Of a stretch of DNA of 64,000 nt, positions 35,523-45,008 are shown piece by piece. Below the pieces are notes generated by a model. That model was not told the origin of the DNA, did no database searches, and saw only the letters and a list, made by a program, of their open reading frames with translations. The stretch comes from Citreimonas salinaria (GTDB taxonomy: Bacteria; Pseudomonadota; Alphaproteobacteria; Rhodobacterales; Rhodobacteraceae). Position 1 is the stretch's first letter. Each line of letters begins with the position of its first letter. The stretch is from assembly GCF_900107235.1 (NCBI RefSeq), contig NZ_FNPF01000002.1, forward strand, positions 124,001-188,000, read 5' to 3'. The position numbers were made by a program, and so were the translations under genes.

Positions 35523-36735
35523 CGTAGCCCAGATCCGCCGCGATTTCCCGATCCTGTCGCGCGAGGTGAACGGCAAGCCGCTGGTCTATCTCGACAACGG
35601 CGCAAGCGCGCAGAAACCGCAGGTGGTGATCGACGCGATCACCCGCGGCTATGCCGAGGAATACGCCAACGTGCATCGCGGCCTGCATTACCTGTCGAAC
35701 CTGGCCACCGAGAAGTACGAAGGCGTGCGCGACGTGATCGCGCGCTTCCTCGGCGCCCCCGATCCGCAGGAGATCGTATATACCACCGGCACCACGATGG
35801 GCATCAACCTGGTGGCCTATGGCTGGGCGATGCCGAACCTGCAGGCCGGCGACGAGATCGTGCTGTCGGTGATGGAGCATCACGCCAACATCGTGCCGTG
35901 GCATTTCCTGCGCGAGCGGATGGGCGTGACGATCAAGTGGGTCGACGTGGATTCGACGGGCTATCTCAACCCGCAGAAGGTGATCGACGCGATCGGGCCG
36001 AAGACCCGGCTGATCGCGATCACGCACCTGTCGAACGTGCTCGGCACCGTGGTGGACGTGAAGACGATCTGCCACGCCGCCCGCGAGCGGGGCGTCGCCA
36101 CGCTCGTCGACGGCAGCCAGGGCGCCGTGCACATGCCCGTGGACGTGGCCGATATCGGCTGCGATTTCTATGCCATCACCGGGCACAAGCTTTACGGTCC
36201 TTCCGCCTCGGGAGCGATCTACATCCGGCGCGAGCGCATGGACCAGATGCAGCCCTTCATGGGTGGCGGCGACATGATCCGCGAGGTCCACAAGGACAGC
36301 ATCACCTGGAACGACCCGCCGATGAAGTTCGAGGCCGGCACCCCCGGCATCGTCCAGCAGATCGGGCTGGGCGTTGCGCTCGACTACATGATGGGCCTGG
36401 GGATGGAGAATATCGCCGCGCACGAAACCCGCCTGCGCGATTACGCGCGCGCGCGCCTGGACGGCCTGAACTGGATCAGCGTGCAGGGCACGACACCGGA
36501 CAAGGCGGCGATCTTCTCGTTCACGATGGATGGTGCCGCGCATGCCCACGACCTGTCCACGATCCTCGACAAGAAGGGCGTCGCGGTGCGCGCGGGGCAG
36601 CATTGCACCGGGCCGCTGATGGAGCACATGGGCCTGACCGCCACCTGCCGGGCCTCGTTCGGCCTGTACAACACGGAGGCCGAGGTGGACAGCCTGGTCG
36701 ATGCGCTCGAACTGGCGCACGATCTTTTCGGCTGA
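35515..36735 (+). CDS. sufS: Cysteine desulfurase SufS
   Basis: 406-residue group II PLP-dependent cysteine desulfurase supplying sulfur to SufB. PLP Lys225 is in ITGHKLYGP and the catalytic Cys364 is in RAGQHCTGPLM. N-terminal FPILSREVNGKPLVYLDNGA is typical. No sufE, sufU, sufA or sufT gene follows; the next feature is a tRNA. The start overlaps the YIP1-like gene by eight bases. Confidence 0.97.
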   Translation: MYDVAQIRRDFPILSREVNGKPLVYLDNGASAQKPQVVIDAITRGYAEEYANVHRGLHYLSNLATEKYEGVRDVIARFLGAPDPQEIVYTTGTTMGINLVAYGWAMPNLQAGDEIVLSVMEHHANIVPWHFLRERMGVTIKWVDVDSTGYLNPQKVIDAIGPKTRLIAITHLSNVLGTVVDVKTICHAARERGVATLVDGSQGAVHMPVDVADIGCDFYAITGHKLYGPSASGAIYIRRERMDQMQPFMGGGDMIREVHKDSITWNDPPMKFEAGTPGIVQQIGLGVALDYMMGLGMENIAAHETRLRDYARARLDGLNWISVQGTTPDKAAIFSFTMDGAAHAHDLSTILDKKGVAVRAGQHCTGPLMEHMGLTATCRASFGLYNTEAEVDSLVDALELAHDLFG

Positions 36736-36815
36736 AGGGGGGCGCCGGATTTCCCGTTGCGGGCGGCTTGCGATTGCCCTAAACAGCCCGCAGCGGCCGT
36801 CTTGCGGCCCCATGC

Positions 36816-36892
36816 GCTCGCGTAGCTCAGCTGGATAGAGTGTCGGCCTCCGAAGCCGAAGGTCACAGGTTCGAATCCTGTCGCGAGCGCCA
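36816..36892 (+). tRNA. tRNA-Arg (anticodon CCG)
   Basis: A 77-base cloverleaf. The acceptor GCTCGCG pairs with CGCGAGC (36882-36888), followed by discriminator G and an encoded CCA. The D-arm is GCTC...GAGT, the anticodon stem TCGGC/GCCGA encloses CTCCGAA (anticodon CCG, reading CGG), and the T-arm has GGTTCGAATCC. A TTGCGG-N16-CTAAAC sequence about 30 bases upstream could be its promoter. It lies just after the suf operon on the same strand. Confidence 0.96.
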
Positions 36893-37104
36893 ATTCCCTC
36901 AATTGAACAGACTTCTTGCGCTCGGTAACCCTGCGATGCAAGGCATTGAAATATCGCTTTTAACTTCTGCGCGACGCGGAGCCAAGCCAGGCTTTTCGTC
37001 GTGGCGCCATCGCAGCGGGCGGCGCGCCTTAAACGGATGGTTACGTTTGCGGCCCAAAACCAGCTTCAATCACCGTTGGTTCGAAGTAGTTGTTGGGAAG
37101 TCGC

Positions 37105-39063
37105 ATGAGCAGATTGTCTATACGCGCCCAGATCATGGCCCTCGGAGGGGCCTTCACGGCGCTTCTGTTGATCACCGTCGCCGTGACGATAGTGTTTTTT
37201 ATGCAGATCGTGGGTGACGTCGAACAGGGCGCGCAGAATCAGCGGCAAGGCCAGCTTGCCGGAGACCTTTCCGAGGGTCTGGACCACGCGCTCCTTGCCA
37301 CCCTGATGATCGACCGTCAGGCTGAAGGCGCGTGGGAAGACTTTGCCGCCGAACTTGCCGGCGTTCTGGAGAAGCGGTCGCAGGTCAACGAGGTCTTCGC
37401 CGATGCCGACCCGGAAACGCGCGAAGCCATAGAAGGCATCTTCACCGCCGCTGAACAATTGTCGGCCGAGGTGCCGGACTTGCAATCGACTTTGTCGTTC
37501 CAATTGGCGCGCGACTTGCGCGACCGCATCATCCCGTTGCTGGAGGAGTGCATCGCTGCCGCGGACGTCGTTCGGGCCCGCGTGAACGCGGTGAGCCAGT
37601 CCGCGCTCCAGACAGCCGCCGATTCGCTTCGGTCCAACCAGCTGGTGTTGATGGCGATCACCGGCGCGATGCTTGTGCTGGCGCTCGGCATGTCTTTCCT
37701 CTTCGGGCGCATCCTGTCGCGGCCCATCAAGGCGATCGTCGGCTATGTCGAGCGGATGTCCGAAAACGACTTCGACTTCGAACTTCCCGAGGAAGAGCGG
37801 CAGGACGAGATCGGCCGCATCGCGCGGCGGCTTGAAGACCTGCGCGAACGCCTGGCCGCCACCGAAACGAAAAGCGCGACCGAGCGGCACGAGAATGACC
37901 GCCGCGTAGCGCTATTCACCCGCTTGGGAGAGGCCATGAACGCGCTGAAGAACGGCAGCGTCGACGAAACGATTCCCCCTGGCGAATGGAATGATCTGGG
38001 CGAGAGCTATGTGCGACTCTGCAAGGATTTCAACGGCCTTGCCGCCGCGCTGAACCGGCTGGTGACTTCGGTCCGCAACAGCGTCACCACCGTCGAGACG
38101 AACGCCACCGACCTGGCCGACATGTCCATGAAGATGTCCAAGCGCGCCGAGGTCCAGGCCGCCACGCTCGAGGAATCCGCCGCCGCGCTGGAAGAGCTTT
38201 CCGAAAGCGTTCGCTCGGCCGCCCGGCGTGCCCAGGAGGCCGACGAGAAGGTGATCGAAGGCCGCCGTCGCGCCGAGCGCGGAGGAGAAGTGATGGCCCG
38301 GGCGATGAACGCGATGAGCTCGATCACCAAGTCGTCTGAGCAGATCAGCCAGATCATCGGCGTGATCGACGACATCGCCTTTCAGACCAACCTTCTGGCC
38401 CTGAACGCGGGGGTCGAGGCCGCGCGAGCCGGAGAATCCGGCAAGGGGTTCTCCGTCGTGGCGTCCGAAGTGCGGTCGCTTGCCCAGCGCGCGTCGGAAT
38501 CGGCCAAGGAGATCAAGGATCTGGTCTCGACCAGTTCGCGTCAGGTCGAGGATGGCGAGCGGCTGGTCGAGGAAACCAGCGCGACGCTGCAGCACATCGT
38601 CCAAAGCGTGACCGAAGTCTCGGACCTCGTCTCGGACATCGCGAGTTCGGCGAAAGAGCAGGCTTCGGCGGTGCAGGAGATCACCGTGGGCGTGGGAGAA
38701 CTGGACAAGGTCACCCAGCAGAACGCCGCGCTCGTGGGCGAAACCAGCAGCGCCAGCCAGGAACTCAGCAACGAGGCAAGCCACGTGTCGCGCATCCTCG
38801 TCGAGTTCCTCGGTGGCGAGGACGCGGCCGTGCCGATGGCGGACCCGCTTGGGGCGGATTTCGCCGCAAATTCGGACTGGGCGGACGGGGACGATCAGGG
38901 CGCCGCGGGGTCGTGGGACCGGGAAGTGGCAGAGGCATCCGAGGCAGTGCAGGCCAAGTCCGTTTCTCAGGACAACCACGCGCGATCGCCAGAGCGTGCA
39001 TCGGAAAAGCGCGCCGCCGCGGGCGGTGGCGCTTCGCAGGAGGCGATCTGGAAGGACTTCTAA
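37105..39063 (+). CDS. Methyl-accepting chemotaxis protein
   Basis: 652-residue transmembrane chemoreceptor. TM1 is at about residues 8-36, a helical periplasmic sensor follows, TM2 is at about 180-202, then HAMP. The cytoplasmic signalling hairpin has its tip near residues 420-445 ([20 protein letters not shown]). The ligand of the sensor is unknown. The chain ends with IWKDF, which fits the xWxxF pentapeptide used to tether CheR/CheB. ATG 37105 is preceded by GGGAAG. No che genes are adjacent. Confidence 0.95.
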   Translation: MSRLSIRAQIMALGGAFTALLLITVAVTIVFFMQIVGDVEQGAQNQRQGQLAGDLSEGLDHALLATLMIDRQAEGAWEDFAAELAGVLEKRSQVNEVFADADPETREAIEGIFTAAEQLSAEVPDLQSTLSFQLARDLRDRIIPLLEECIAAADVVRARVNAVSQSALQTAADSLRSNQLVLMAITGAMLVLALGMSFLFGRILSRPIKAIVGYVERMSENDFDFELPEEERQDEIGRIARRLEDLRERLAATETKSATERHENDRRVALFTRLGEAMNALKNGSVDETIPPGEWNDLGESYVRLCKDFNGLAAALNRLVTSVRNSVTTVETNATDLADMSMKMSKRAEVQAATLEESAAALEELSESVRSAARRAQEADEKVIEGRRRAERGGEVMARAMNAMSSITKSSEQISQIIGVIDDIAFQTNLLALNAGVEAARAGESGKGFSVVASEVRSLAQRASESAKEIKDLVSTSSRQVEDGERLVEETSATLQHIVQSVTEVSDLVSDIASSAKEQASAVQEITVGVGELDKVTQQNAALVGETSSASQELSNEASHVSRILVEFLGGEDAAVPMADPLGADFAANSDWADGDDQGAAGSWDREVAEASEAVQAKSVSQDNHARSPERASEKRAAAGGGASQEAIWKDF

Positions 39064-39406
39064 TCCATCGTTGATGGCGCAGGTCCGCCAGTGCCGAGAG
39101 GCAACTGCAAAAATGTGACCGTTTCCGCGCGGCTGGCTGGACTGTCAGCCGCGCGGCTCGTGCGAAAAGGATACACTCGCGGTGCTGGCCGCGCGGCAAG
39201 GGCAAGGAGTGCGGTCCAGCGGCTCCGTCCTCAAGCGCCGCCCGAAGCGCGGCTTGGAGCCTCAAAGCCTTTTCGCCCTTTCTGAACGGCTCATGCCGCT
39301 ACCCTGTCATATCGACGATGCGTGCCTCCTGTGCTAGACGGAGCGGGATGTTGGCAACAGGTTGCCGATCCGCGGCCCCCGCGCCGCGCGCAGCAGGGAG
39401 AGGACC
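39064..39406. other. Non-coding gap with hairpin after the chemoreceptor gene
   Basis: 343 bases without a gene. The only clear structure is the inverted repeat at 39125-39156. The 3' part (from about 39300) probably contains the promoter of the reductase gene, but I see no convincing -35/-10 pair. Confidence 0.6.
39125..39156 (+). terminator. 11-bp hairpin downstream of the chemoreceptor gene
   Basis: CCGCGCGGCTG (39125-39135), 10-base loop, CAGCCGCGCGG (39146-39156): a perfect stem about 60 bases after the stop. No U-tract, so termination efficiency is uncertain. Confidence 0.5.
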
Positions 39407-40399
39407 ATGTTCAAGGCTCTGGTCGTCGAGAAGGATCCAAGCTCGGGCGAAACGCGAGCCAGGGTCGACACGATCGACGAGGGCGATCTGCCGGATGGCG
39501 ACGTGACCGTCGTGGTGGAATTCTCGACCGTGAACTACAAGGACGGTCTTTGCATCGGTCCCGGAGGGGGGCTCGTTCGCAGCTATCCCCATGTTCCCGG
39601 CATCGATTTCGCCGGCCGCGTCGAGCGCTCGGAAGACCCGCGCTATGCACCCGGCGATCCGGTGGTGCTGACCGGGTGGCGGGTCGGCGAAGCGCATTGG
39701 GGCGGCTATGCGCAAAAGGCCCGCGTGAAGGCCGACTGGCTGGTGCCGCTGCCAGCCGGCTTCACCACCCGCCAGGCCATGGCGGTCGGCACGGCGGGTT
39801 TGACCGCCACGCTCGCCATCATCGCGCTTGAGGATCACGGGCTGACGCCCGCAAATGGGCCGGTGCTGGTCACCGGCGCGGCCGGGGGCGTTGGTTCGGT
39901 CGCGACGGCAATGCTCGCCAAGGCGGGATACGAGGTGGCCGCTGTCACCGGCCGACCCGATCAGGCGGATTACCTGAAACAGTTGGGAGCGAAAAGGATC
40001 ATCCCGCGCAGCGAACTGGCCGAGACGATCAAACGCCCGCTGGAATCCGAGACCTGGGCGGGTTGTGTCGACGCGGTTGGCGGCAGCATGCTCGCCCGCG
40101 TTCTGGGCCAGATGAAATACGGCGCATCCGTCGCGGCGGTCGGCCTGGCCGGAGGGTCGGACCTGCCTGCCTCTGTCATTCCCTTCCTGCTGCGCGGCAT
40201 CAACCTGCTGGGCATCGACAGCGTCTTGCAGCCCTTCGAGGCTCGTCAACGGGCGTGGCAGCGGATCGCCCGCGACATGCCGATGGACAAGCTGGACGCG
40301 ATGGTGCAGCCCGCGACGCTTTCCGACTTGCCGCGGTTGGGCCGCGAGATCCTGCAGGGCAAGGTCCGCGGCCGCGTGGTGGTCGACGTCAACGGCTGA
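39407..40399 (+). CDS. acuI: AcuI/YhdH-type quinone-like oxidoreductase (acrylyl-CoA reductase family)
   Basis: 330-residue NADPH-dependent MDR enzyme. Features are VNYKDGLCI near the N-terminus, RSYPHVPGIDFAG, and the nucleotide fold VTGAAGGVGSVA with GRPDQADYLKQLGA. It closely follows the AcuI/YhdH pattern. AcuI reduces the toxic acrylyl-CoA to propionyl-CoA, which matters in DMSP-using roseobacters. No dmdA, prpE or acuHK is adjacent, so a general housekeeping detoxification role is the safer reading. GGGAGAGG precedes the ATG at 39407. Confidence 0.85.
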   Translation: MFKALVVEKDPSSGETRARVDTIDEGDLPDGDVTVVVEFSTVNYKDGLCIGPGGGLVRSYPHVPGIDFAGRVERSEDPRYAPGDPVVLTGWRVGEAHWGGYAQKARVKADWLVPLPAGFTTRQAMAVGTAGLTATLAIIALEDHGLTPANGPVLVTGAAGGVGSVATAMLAKAGYEVAAVTGRPDQADYLKQLGAKRIIPRSELAETIKRPLESETWAGCVDAVGGSMLARVLGQMKYGASVAAVGLAGGSDLPASVIPFLLRGINLLGIDSVLQPFEARQRAWQRIARDMPMDKLDAMVQPATLSDLPRLGREILQGKVRGRVVVDVNG

Positions 40400-40526
40400 C
40401 GGACCGCGCGGCATGGCCGGCATCCGCGGCGCCGTCGCGGGGCAGGCGCCCGATGCGACGACGCGACCGGCTTGACCCCGCCGCCGTGCCGCAGTCTTGT
40501 CCGCGACACGCAACAGTGAGGCAGAC

Positions 40527-41726
40527 ATGCTGGACATCGATTTCGTGCGGGCGCAGTTTCCCGCGTTCCGCGAACCCTCCCTGCAGGGGCAGGCTTTCTT
40601 CGAGAATGCCGGCGGATCCTATACCTGCGGCGCGGTGATCGACCGGCTGACGCGCTTCTACCACGATCGCAAGGTGCAGCCCTACGCGCCCTATCCCGCC
40701 TCTCAGCGGGCCGGTGCCGAGATGGACGAGGCGCGGACGCGCCTGGCCGCCCTGCTGGGTGTCGAGACCGACGAGGTCGCCTTTGGCCCCTCGACGACGC
40801 AGAACACCTACGTCCTCGCACAGGCCTTTGCCGAGTTCCTCGAGCCGGGAGAGGCGATCGTCGTCACCAATCAGGACCACGAGGCGAATTCCGGCCCCTG
40901 GCGGAGGCTGGCCGACCGCGGCATCGAGGTGCGCGAATGGGAAATCGACCCGATCACGGGGCATCTCGATCCCGAGCGTCTCGAGCAACTGCTGGACGAA
41001 AAGGTTCGCCTGGTCTGTTTCCCGCACTGCTCGAACGTGGTGGGCGAGATCAACTCGGTGGCCGAGATCACCGCGCTGGCCCATGCCGCCGGTGCGTTTG
41101 TCTGCGTCGACGGCGTGAGCTACGCGCCGCACGGCTTTCCGAACGTCGACGCGCTGGGTGCCGACATCTACCTGTTCTCCAGCTACAAGACATACGGTCC
41201 GCATCAGGGGATCATGGTGGTCCGCCGCGCGCCGGGCGAGGCGCTGCCCAACCAGGCGCACTGGTTCAACGGAGACACGCTCTACAAGCGGTTCACGCCC
41301 GCGGGACCGGATCACGCGCAGGTCGCCGCCTGCGCCGGCATGGCCGATTACGTCGATACGCTTGCGGCCCATCATGGCACCGACGCGGCCGGCGTGCATG
41401 ACCTGATGCGCGCGCACGAGGTAACATTGCTGCAACCGCTGCTCGACATGGTGGCCGGGCGCAACGACGTCCGGCTGCTTGGCCCGGACCGGGCCGAGCG
41501 GCGCGCGCCGACCGTGGCGCTTGCGCTGGACCGGCCGGCGCATGATGTGGCCGCGGCGCTTTCGGGGCATGGCGTCTGCGCCGGGGGCGGCGACTTCTAT
41601 GCGGTGCGCGCCTTGCAGGGCATGGGTGTCGATCCCGATCGCGGCGTGCTGCGGCTGTCCTTCGTGCATTACACCAGCCGCGAGGAGGTCGCGCAGGCGA
41701 TGAGCGCGCTCGACGCCGTTCTGTAG
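40527..41726 (+). CDS. Class V aminotransferase-fold PLP enzyme
   Basis: 399-residue PLP-dependent enzyme of the cysteine desulfurase/selenocysteine lyase-like group. The PLP lysine is Lys221 (SSYKTYGPH), and the cofactor-binding STTQNT and CVDGVSYAPH are present. The C-terminal end lacks a catalytic Cys in the SufS/IscS position (CAGGGDFYAVR occupies it), so desulfurase activity is doubtful. It is the third class V enzyme of the window. The ATG at 40527 is preceded by GTGAGG. The substrate is unknown. Confidence 0.8.
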   Translation: MLDIDFVRAQFPAFREPSLQGQAFFENAGGSYTCGAVIDRLTRFYHDRKVQPYAPYPASQRAGAEMDEARTRLAALLGVETDEVAFGPSTTQNTYVLAQAFAEFLEPGEAIVVTNQDHEANSGPWRRLADRGIEVREWEIDPITGHLDPERLEQLLDEKVRLVCFPHCSNVVGEINSVAEITALAHAAGAFVCVDGVSYAPHGFPNVDALGADIYLFSSYKTYGPHQGIMVVRRAPGEALPNQAHWFNGDTLYKRFTPAGPDHAQVAACAGMADYVDTLAAHHGTDAAGVHDLMRAHEVTLLQPLLDMVAGRNDVRLLGPDRAERRAPTVALALDRPAHDVAAALSGHGVCAGGGDFYAVRALQGMGVDPDRGVLRLSFVHYTSREEVAQAMSALDAVL

Positions 41727-41760
41727 GCCCTTGAACCACGCCGCGGCGGGCTAGGTCACG

Positions 41761-43230
41761 ATGCGCGAGGGCCGCGTGCCGTCGCGCGTCGCAACACCGG
41801 AGCCGCCCTTGCCCGAGCGTTCACCCATCATCGTGTGGTTCCGCCGCGACCTGCGGCTGAGCGATCATGCCGCGCTGCATGCCGCCGCAAGAACCGGACG
41901 GCCGGTCATTGCCGTCGCGATCCGGGACCCGCTGGTGGATGCGCTCGGCGCTGCCCCGAAATGGCGGCTGGGCGAGGGGCTGAGGGTCTTCGGTGATGCG
42001 CTGCGCGCTGCCGGCTCGCGCCTGATCCTGCGCACGGGAGACGCACTGGACGTGCTGCAGCGTCTGGCCGAGGAAACCGGCGCGCGCGATGTGTGGTGGA
42101 TGCGCGCCTACGATCCTGACAGCGTGGCGCGTGACAAGATCGTCAAGGCCGGGCTGGAGGCGCGCGGCGTGACGGCGATGTCCTGCGCCGGCCATGTGCT
42201 GTTCGAACCATGGACCGTCGAGACGGGGACCGGCGGGTTCTACAAGGTCTACACCCCGTTCTGGAAAGCGGTGCGCGGTCGCGGCGTCGTAGCGCCGTTG
42301 CCCGCTCCCTCACGCCTTCCCGCGCCGGACGCCTGGCCCGGAAGCGAACGCCTGGAGGACTGGCGGATGGGTCGCGCCATGGACCGGGGTGCGGACATCG
42401 TCGCGCGCTGGGCCAATGTGGGCGAACGCGCGGCGCAGGACAGGCTGGAGGCCTTCCTGGACGACGGGATCGACGGCTATCACCAGACGCGCGACCTGCC
42501 GGGCGTTGTCGGCACGTCCAACCTGTCCGAGAACCTCGCCCTGGGCGAGATCAGCGTCGCCCAGTGCTGGCATGCCGGCCAGCGTGCGCGGCACGAGGGC
42601 AGGGCCGGCGCCGAGACCTTCCTGAAGGAGCTGGTCTGGCGCGACTTCGCATATCACCTGACATGGCACACGCCGCATCTGCTGACACGAAACTGGCGCA
42701 CGGAATGGGACGCCTTCGGCTGGCGCGAGGAAGCGGACACGGACGAGGTTCGCGCCTGGAAGCAGGGCCGCACCGGTATCGCCTTTGTCGACGCCGGGCA
42801 GCGCGAGATGTACGTGACGGGCCGCATGCACAACCGCGCGCGGATGATCGTGGCCAGCTACCTGACCAAGCACCTGATGACGCACTGGCGCATCGGCCAG
42901 AAATGGTTCGAGGATCACCTGATCGACTGGGACCCGGCCAACAATGCGCTGGGCTGGCAGTGGGCGGCCGGCTCCGGCCCGGACGCGACACCCTATTTCC
43001 GCGTGTTCAACCCGGTCACGCAGCTGGACCGGTTCGACCGCGATCGCGCCTACGTCGACCGCTGGATCGCAGAGGGGCAGGCAAATCCGCCGCCCGAAGC
43101 GCTGTCCTACTTCGAGGCCGTGCCGCGGCGGTGGGGCCTCGATCCCGACGATGCCTATCCCGATCCGGTGGTGGAGCCGGGCGAGGGGCGTGCCCGCGCG
43201 CTGGCCGCCTACGAGAACCGCGCGTTCTGA
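41761..43230 (+). CDS. phrB: Deoxyribodipyrimidine photolyase (class I CPD type)
   Basis: 489-residue flavoprotein that repairs cyclobutane pyrimidine dimers with light. N-terminal IIVWFRRDLRLSDHAAL is the antenna domain. The C-terminal FAD domain has TGRMHNRARM, WRIGQKWFEDHLIDWDPANNALGWQW and RVFNPVTQ. The first about 20 residues (from ATG 41761) are atypical, and the true start may be later. cfa begins about 125 bases downstream. In Rhodobacter sphaeroides a photolyase and a cfa gene are neighbours and belong to the RpoE-ChrR singlet-oxygen response. Confidence 0.95.
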   Translation: MREGRVPSRVATPEPPLPERSPIIVWFRRDLRLSDHAALHAAARTGRPVIAVAIRDPLVDALGAAPKWRLGEGLRVFGDALRAAGSRLILRTGDALDVLQRLAEETGARDVWWMRAYDPDSVARDKIVKAGLEARGVTAMSCAGHVLFEPWTVETGTGGFYKVYTPFWKAVRGRGVVAPLPAPSRLPAPDAWPGSERLEDWRMGRAMDRGADIVARWANVGERAAQDRLEAFLDDGIDGYHQTRDLPGVVGTSNLSENLALGEISVAQCWHAGQRARHEGRAGAETFLKELVWRDFAYHLTWHTPHLLTRNWRTEWDAFGWREEADTDEVRAWKQGRTGIAFVDAGQREMYVTGRMHNRARMIVASYLTKHLMTHWRIGQKWFEDHLIDWDPANNALGWQWAAGSGPDATPYFRVFNPVTQLDRFDRDRAYVDRWIAEGQANPPPEALSYFEAVPRRWGLDPDDAYPDPVVEPGEGRARALAAYENRAF

Positions 43231-43355
43231 CAAGCCTGAGTCGTGCCTGGTTCTGCCGTCGCACAAGTGCGTGGACGGGCGCGATAATCCGGCTTCGGCG
43301 CTTGCCCGCCCCCGATCCGCCTCTAAGATACCTGCGAAATCGCATTGGGCCGAGC

Positions 43356-44564
43356 ATGATCCTGACCACGACCGAGAACCAGACGAACCTGCCCCGATAC
43401 TTCGCGCGCGTTTTCGCAATGGCGCAGGAGATGCAGGCAGGCCGGGCTGATTTCGTGCTCCCCGACGGCCGCCGTTTCCGCGCCGAGGGCGCGCGGCCGG
43501 GGCCGGTGGCGGAAATCCACATCCACAACGACGACCTGTTCGCGCGGCTTATCCGCGAAGGCGACCTTGGCTTCTGCGAGGCCTACATGGACGGCTGGTG
43601 GTCGACGCCCGACCTGATGGCCTTCATGGACCTGGTCCATACCGACAACGACCACATCTACGACGGCTTTCCGGGCCAGCGTCTCGTGCGGGCCTACGAA
43701 CAGTTGCGCTTCTTGCTGCGGCGCAACTCTAAGCGGCAGGCGCGGCGCAACATCTCGTATCATTACGACCTGGGCAACGAATTCTATCGTCTTTGGCTGG
43801 ACGAGACGATGACCTATTCCTCGGCCCGGTTCGAGACCGGGCAGGAAAGCATGGAGAAGGCGCAGATCGCGAAATATGCCTCGATGGTCGACCAGATGGG
43901 CGCCAAACCGGGCGACCACGTGCTGGAGATCGGCTGCGGCTGGGGCGGATTCGCCGAATACGCCGCGAAGGAGCGCGGGCTGCGCGTCACCGGGTTGACG
44001 ATCTCGGAGGAGCAGTTCCGCTTTGCCCAAGACCGTATCAATGCGGCGGGCCTGCAGGACCGGGTCACGCTGAAGCTTCAGGATTACCGGGACGAGCGGG
44101 GCACCTACGACGGCATCGCGTCGATCGAGATGTTCGAAGCGGTGGGCGAAAGATACTGGCCGGTCTATTTCGAAACCGTGCGCGAACGACTCAAGCCGGG
44201 CGCGAACGCCACGCTGCAGATCATCACGGTGGCGCATCGGCGCTGGGCGGTCTACAAGCGCGGCGTGGACTTCATCCAGCGATATATCTTTCCCGGCGGC
44301 ATGCTGCCGAGCCCGGTGATCCTGCGCCAGCAGGTCGAACGGGCCGGGCTGTCGGTCGAACGCTCGGTCGAGTTCGGCAAGAGCTATGACCAGACGCTGC
44401 GCCGCTGGCACCAGACGTTCAACGAGAAGTGGGACGAGATCGCGCGCCTGGGCTTCGACGAGCGCTTCCGGCGGATGTGGAACTTCTACCTGACGTCCTG
44501 CGCCGCGAGCTTCGCGGTCGAGAACTGCGACGTGACTCAGATCACCGTCTCGCGGCGGGCCTGA
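43356..44564 (+). CDS. cfa: Cyclopropane-fatty-acyl-phospholipid synthase family protein
   Basis: 402-residue SAM-dependent enzyme acting on unsaturated acyl chains of membrane phospholipids. The N-terminal lipid-binding part (LREGDLGFCEAYMDGWW-like) precedes motif I VLEIGCGWGGFA at about residues 189-200. The active-site segments DETMTYSSARF, SIEMFEAVG and KRGVDFIQRYIFPGG are present. The ATG at 43356 gives the standard N-terminus. In Rhodobacter sphaeroides related genes act in singlet-oxygen and furan fatty acid pathways. Confidence 0.94.
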   Translation: MILTTTENQTNLPRYFARVFAMAQEMQAGRADFVLPDGRRFRAEGARPGPVAEIHIHNDDLFARLIREGDLGFCEAYMDGWWSTPDLMAFMDLVHTDNDHIYDGFPGQRLVRAYEQLRFLLRRNSKRQARRNISYHYDLGNEFYRLWLDETMTYSSARFETGQESMEKAQIAKYASMVDQMGAKPGDHVLEIGCGWGGFAEYAAKERGLRVTGLTISEEQFRFAQDRINAAGLQDRVTLKLQDYRDERGTYDGIASIEMFEAVGERYWPVYFETVRERLKPGANATLQIITVAHRRWAVYKRGVDFIQRYIFPGGMLPSPVILRQQVERAGLSVERSVEFGKSYDQTLRRWHQTFNEKWDEIARLGFDERFRRMWNFYLTSCAASFAVENCDVTQITVSRRA

Positions 44565-44567
44565 GGC

Positions 44568-45008
44568 GTGCCGACCGGAGCAAGGCTGGTCGCCGCGCTG
44601 GGCATGGCGATCCTGGGGTTCGTGGTCTCGGGGCAGGTGATCATGCTCTACTCCGAGGGCACGAATTTCGGCTGGTTCACCGTCGTCAATGTCGCGCTCG
44701 GCCTCGCCGTCGGCTGGATGACCATTGGCCCGCGGGCCGGTCAAGGCGTTGCGGTGGGTCTCACGAACGGGATCACGGGCACGGTCGTGCTGCTGTTCTG
44801 CGCGCTGTTCGTGCAGGCCGTGAACGAGATGGTGAGCCGGGCGATGTCCCGCCGTTACGGCGACCCGCTCGAGGCGGTGGTGGCCGTGCTCGAGATCGGG
44901 ATGGACTTGTTCCTGCGCATCGCGACGCTCGAGATCCTGATCACCCTGGGCGTGGGCGGCGTGATCGTCGGCCTTCTCGCCGAGGTCGCGGCGCGACGGT
45001 GGCGCTGA
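44568..45008 (+). CDS. trgA: TrgA family membrane protein
   Basis: 146-residue inner-membrane protein with four hydrophobic helices, matching the TrgA family first described with trgB and cysK in Rhodobacter sphaeroides tellurite resistance. The start lies three bases after the cfa stop, and its stop overlaps the trgB ATG (TGATG). The gene order trgA-trgB-cysK is the main support for the name. The molecular role is not known. Confidence 0.85.
   Translation: MPTGARLVAALGMAILGFVVSGQVIMLYSEGTNFGWFTVVNVALGLAVGWMTIGPRAGQGVAVGLTNGITGTVVLLFCALFVQAVNEMVSRAMSRRYGDPLEAVVAVLEIGMDLFLRIATLEILITLGVGGVIVGLLAEVAARRWR

Noticed and set aside
37024-37050. CtrA-like site ahead of the chemoreceptor gene
   Set aside because: TTAA is followed after seven bases by GTTA rather than TTAA; too weak.
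36816-37105. tRNA-Arg as an integration site for a mobile element
   Set aside because: No integrase and no duplicated tRNA 3' end downstream; flanking genes look native.
41727-41760. RpoE (singlet-oxygen) promoter ahead of photolyase
   Set aside because: A TGAACC is present at 41732-41737, but the -10-like CTAGGT is only about 13 bases downstream, too close for the expected spacing of about 17-18.
43284-43328. RpoE promoter ahead of cfa
   Set aside because: TAAGA at 43324 would fit a -10, but no TGATCC-like -35 stands at a workable distance.
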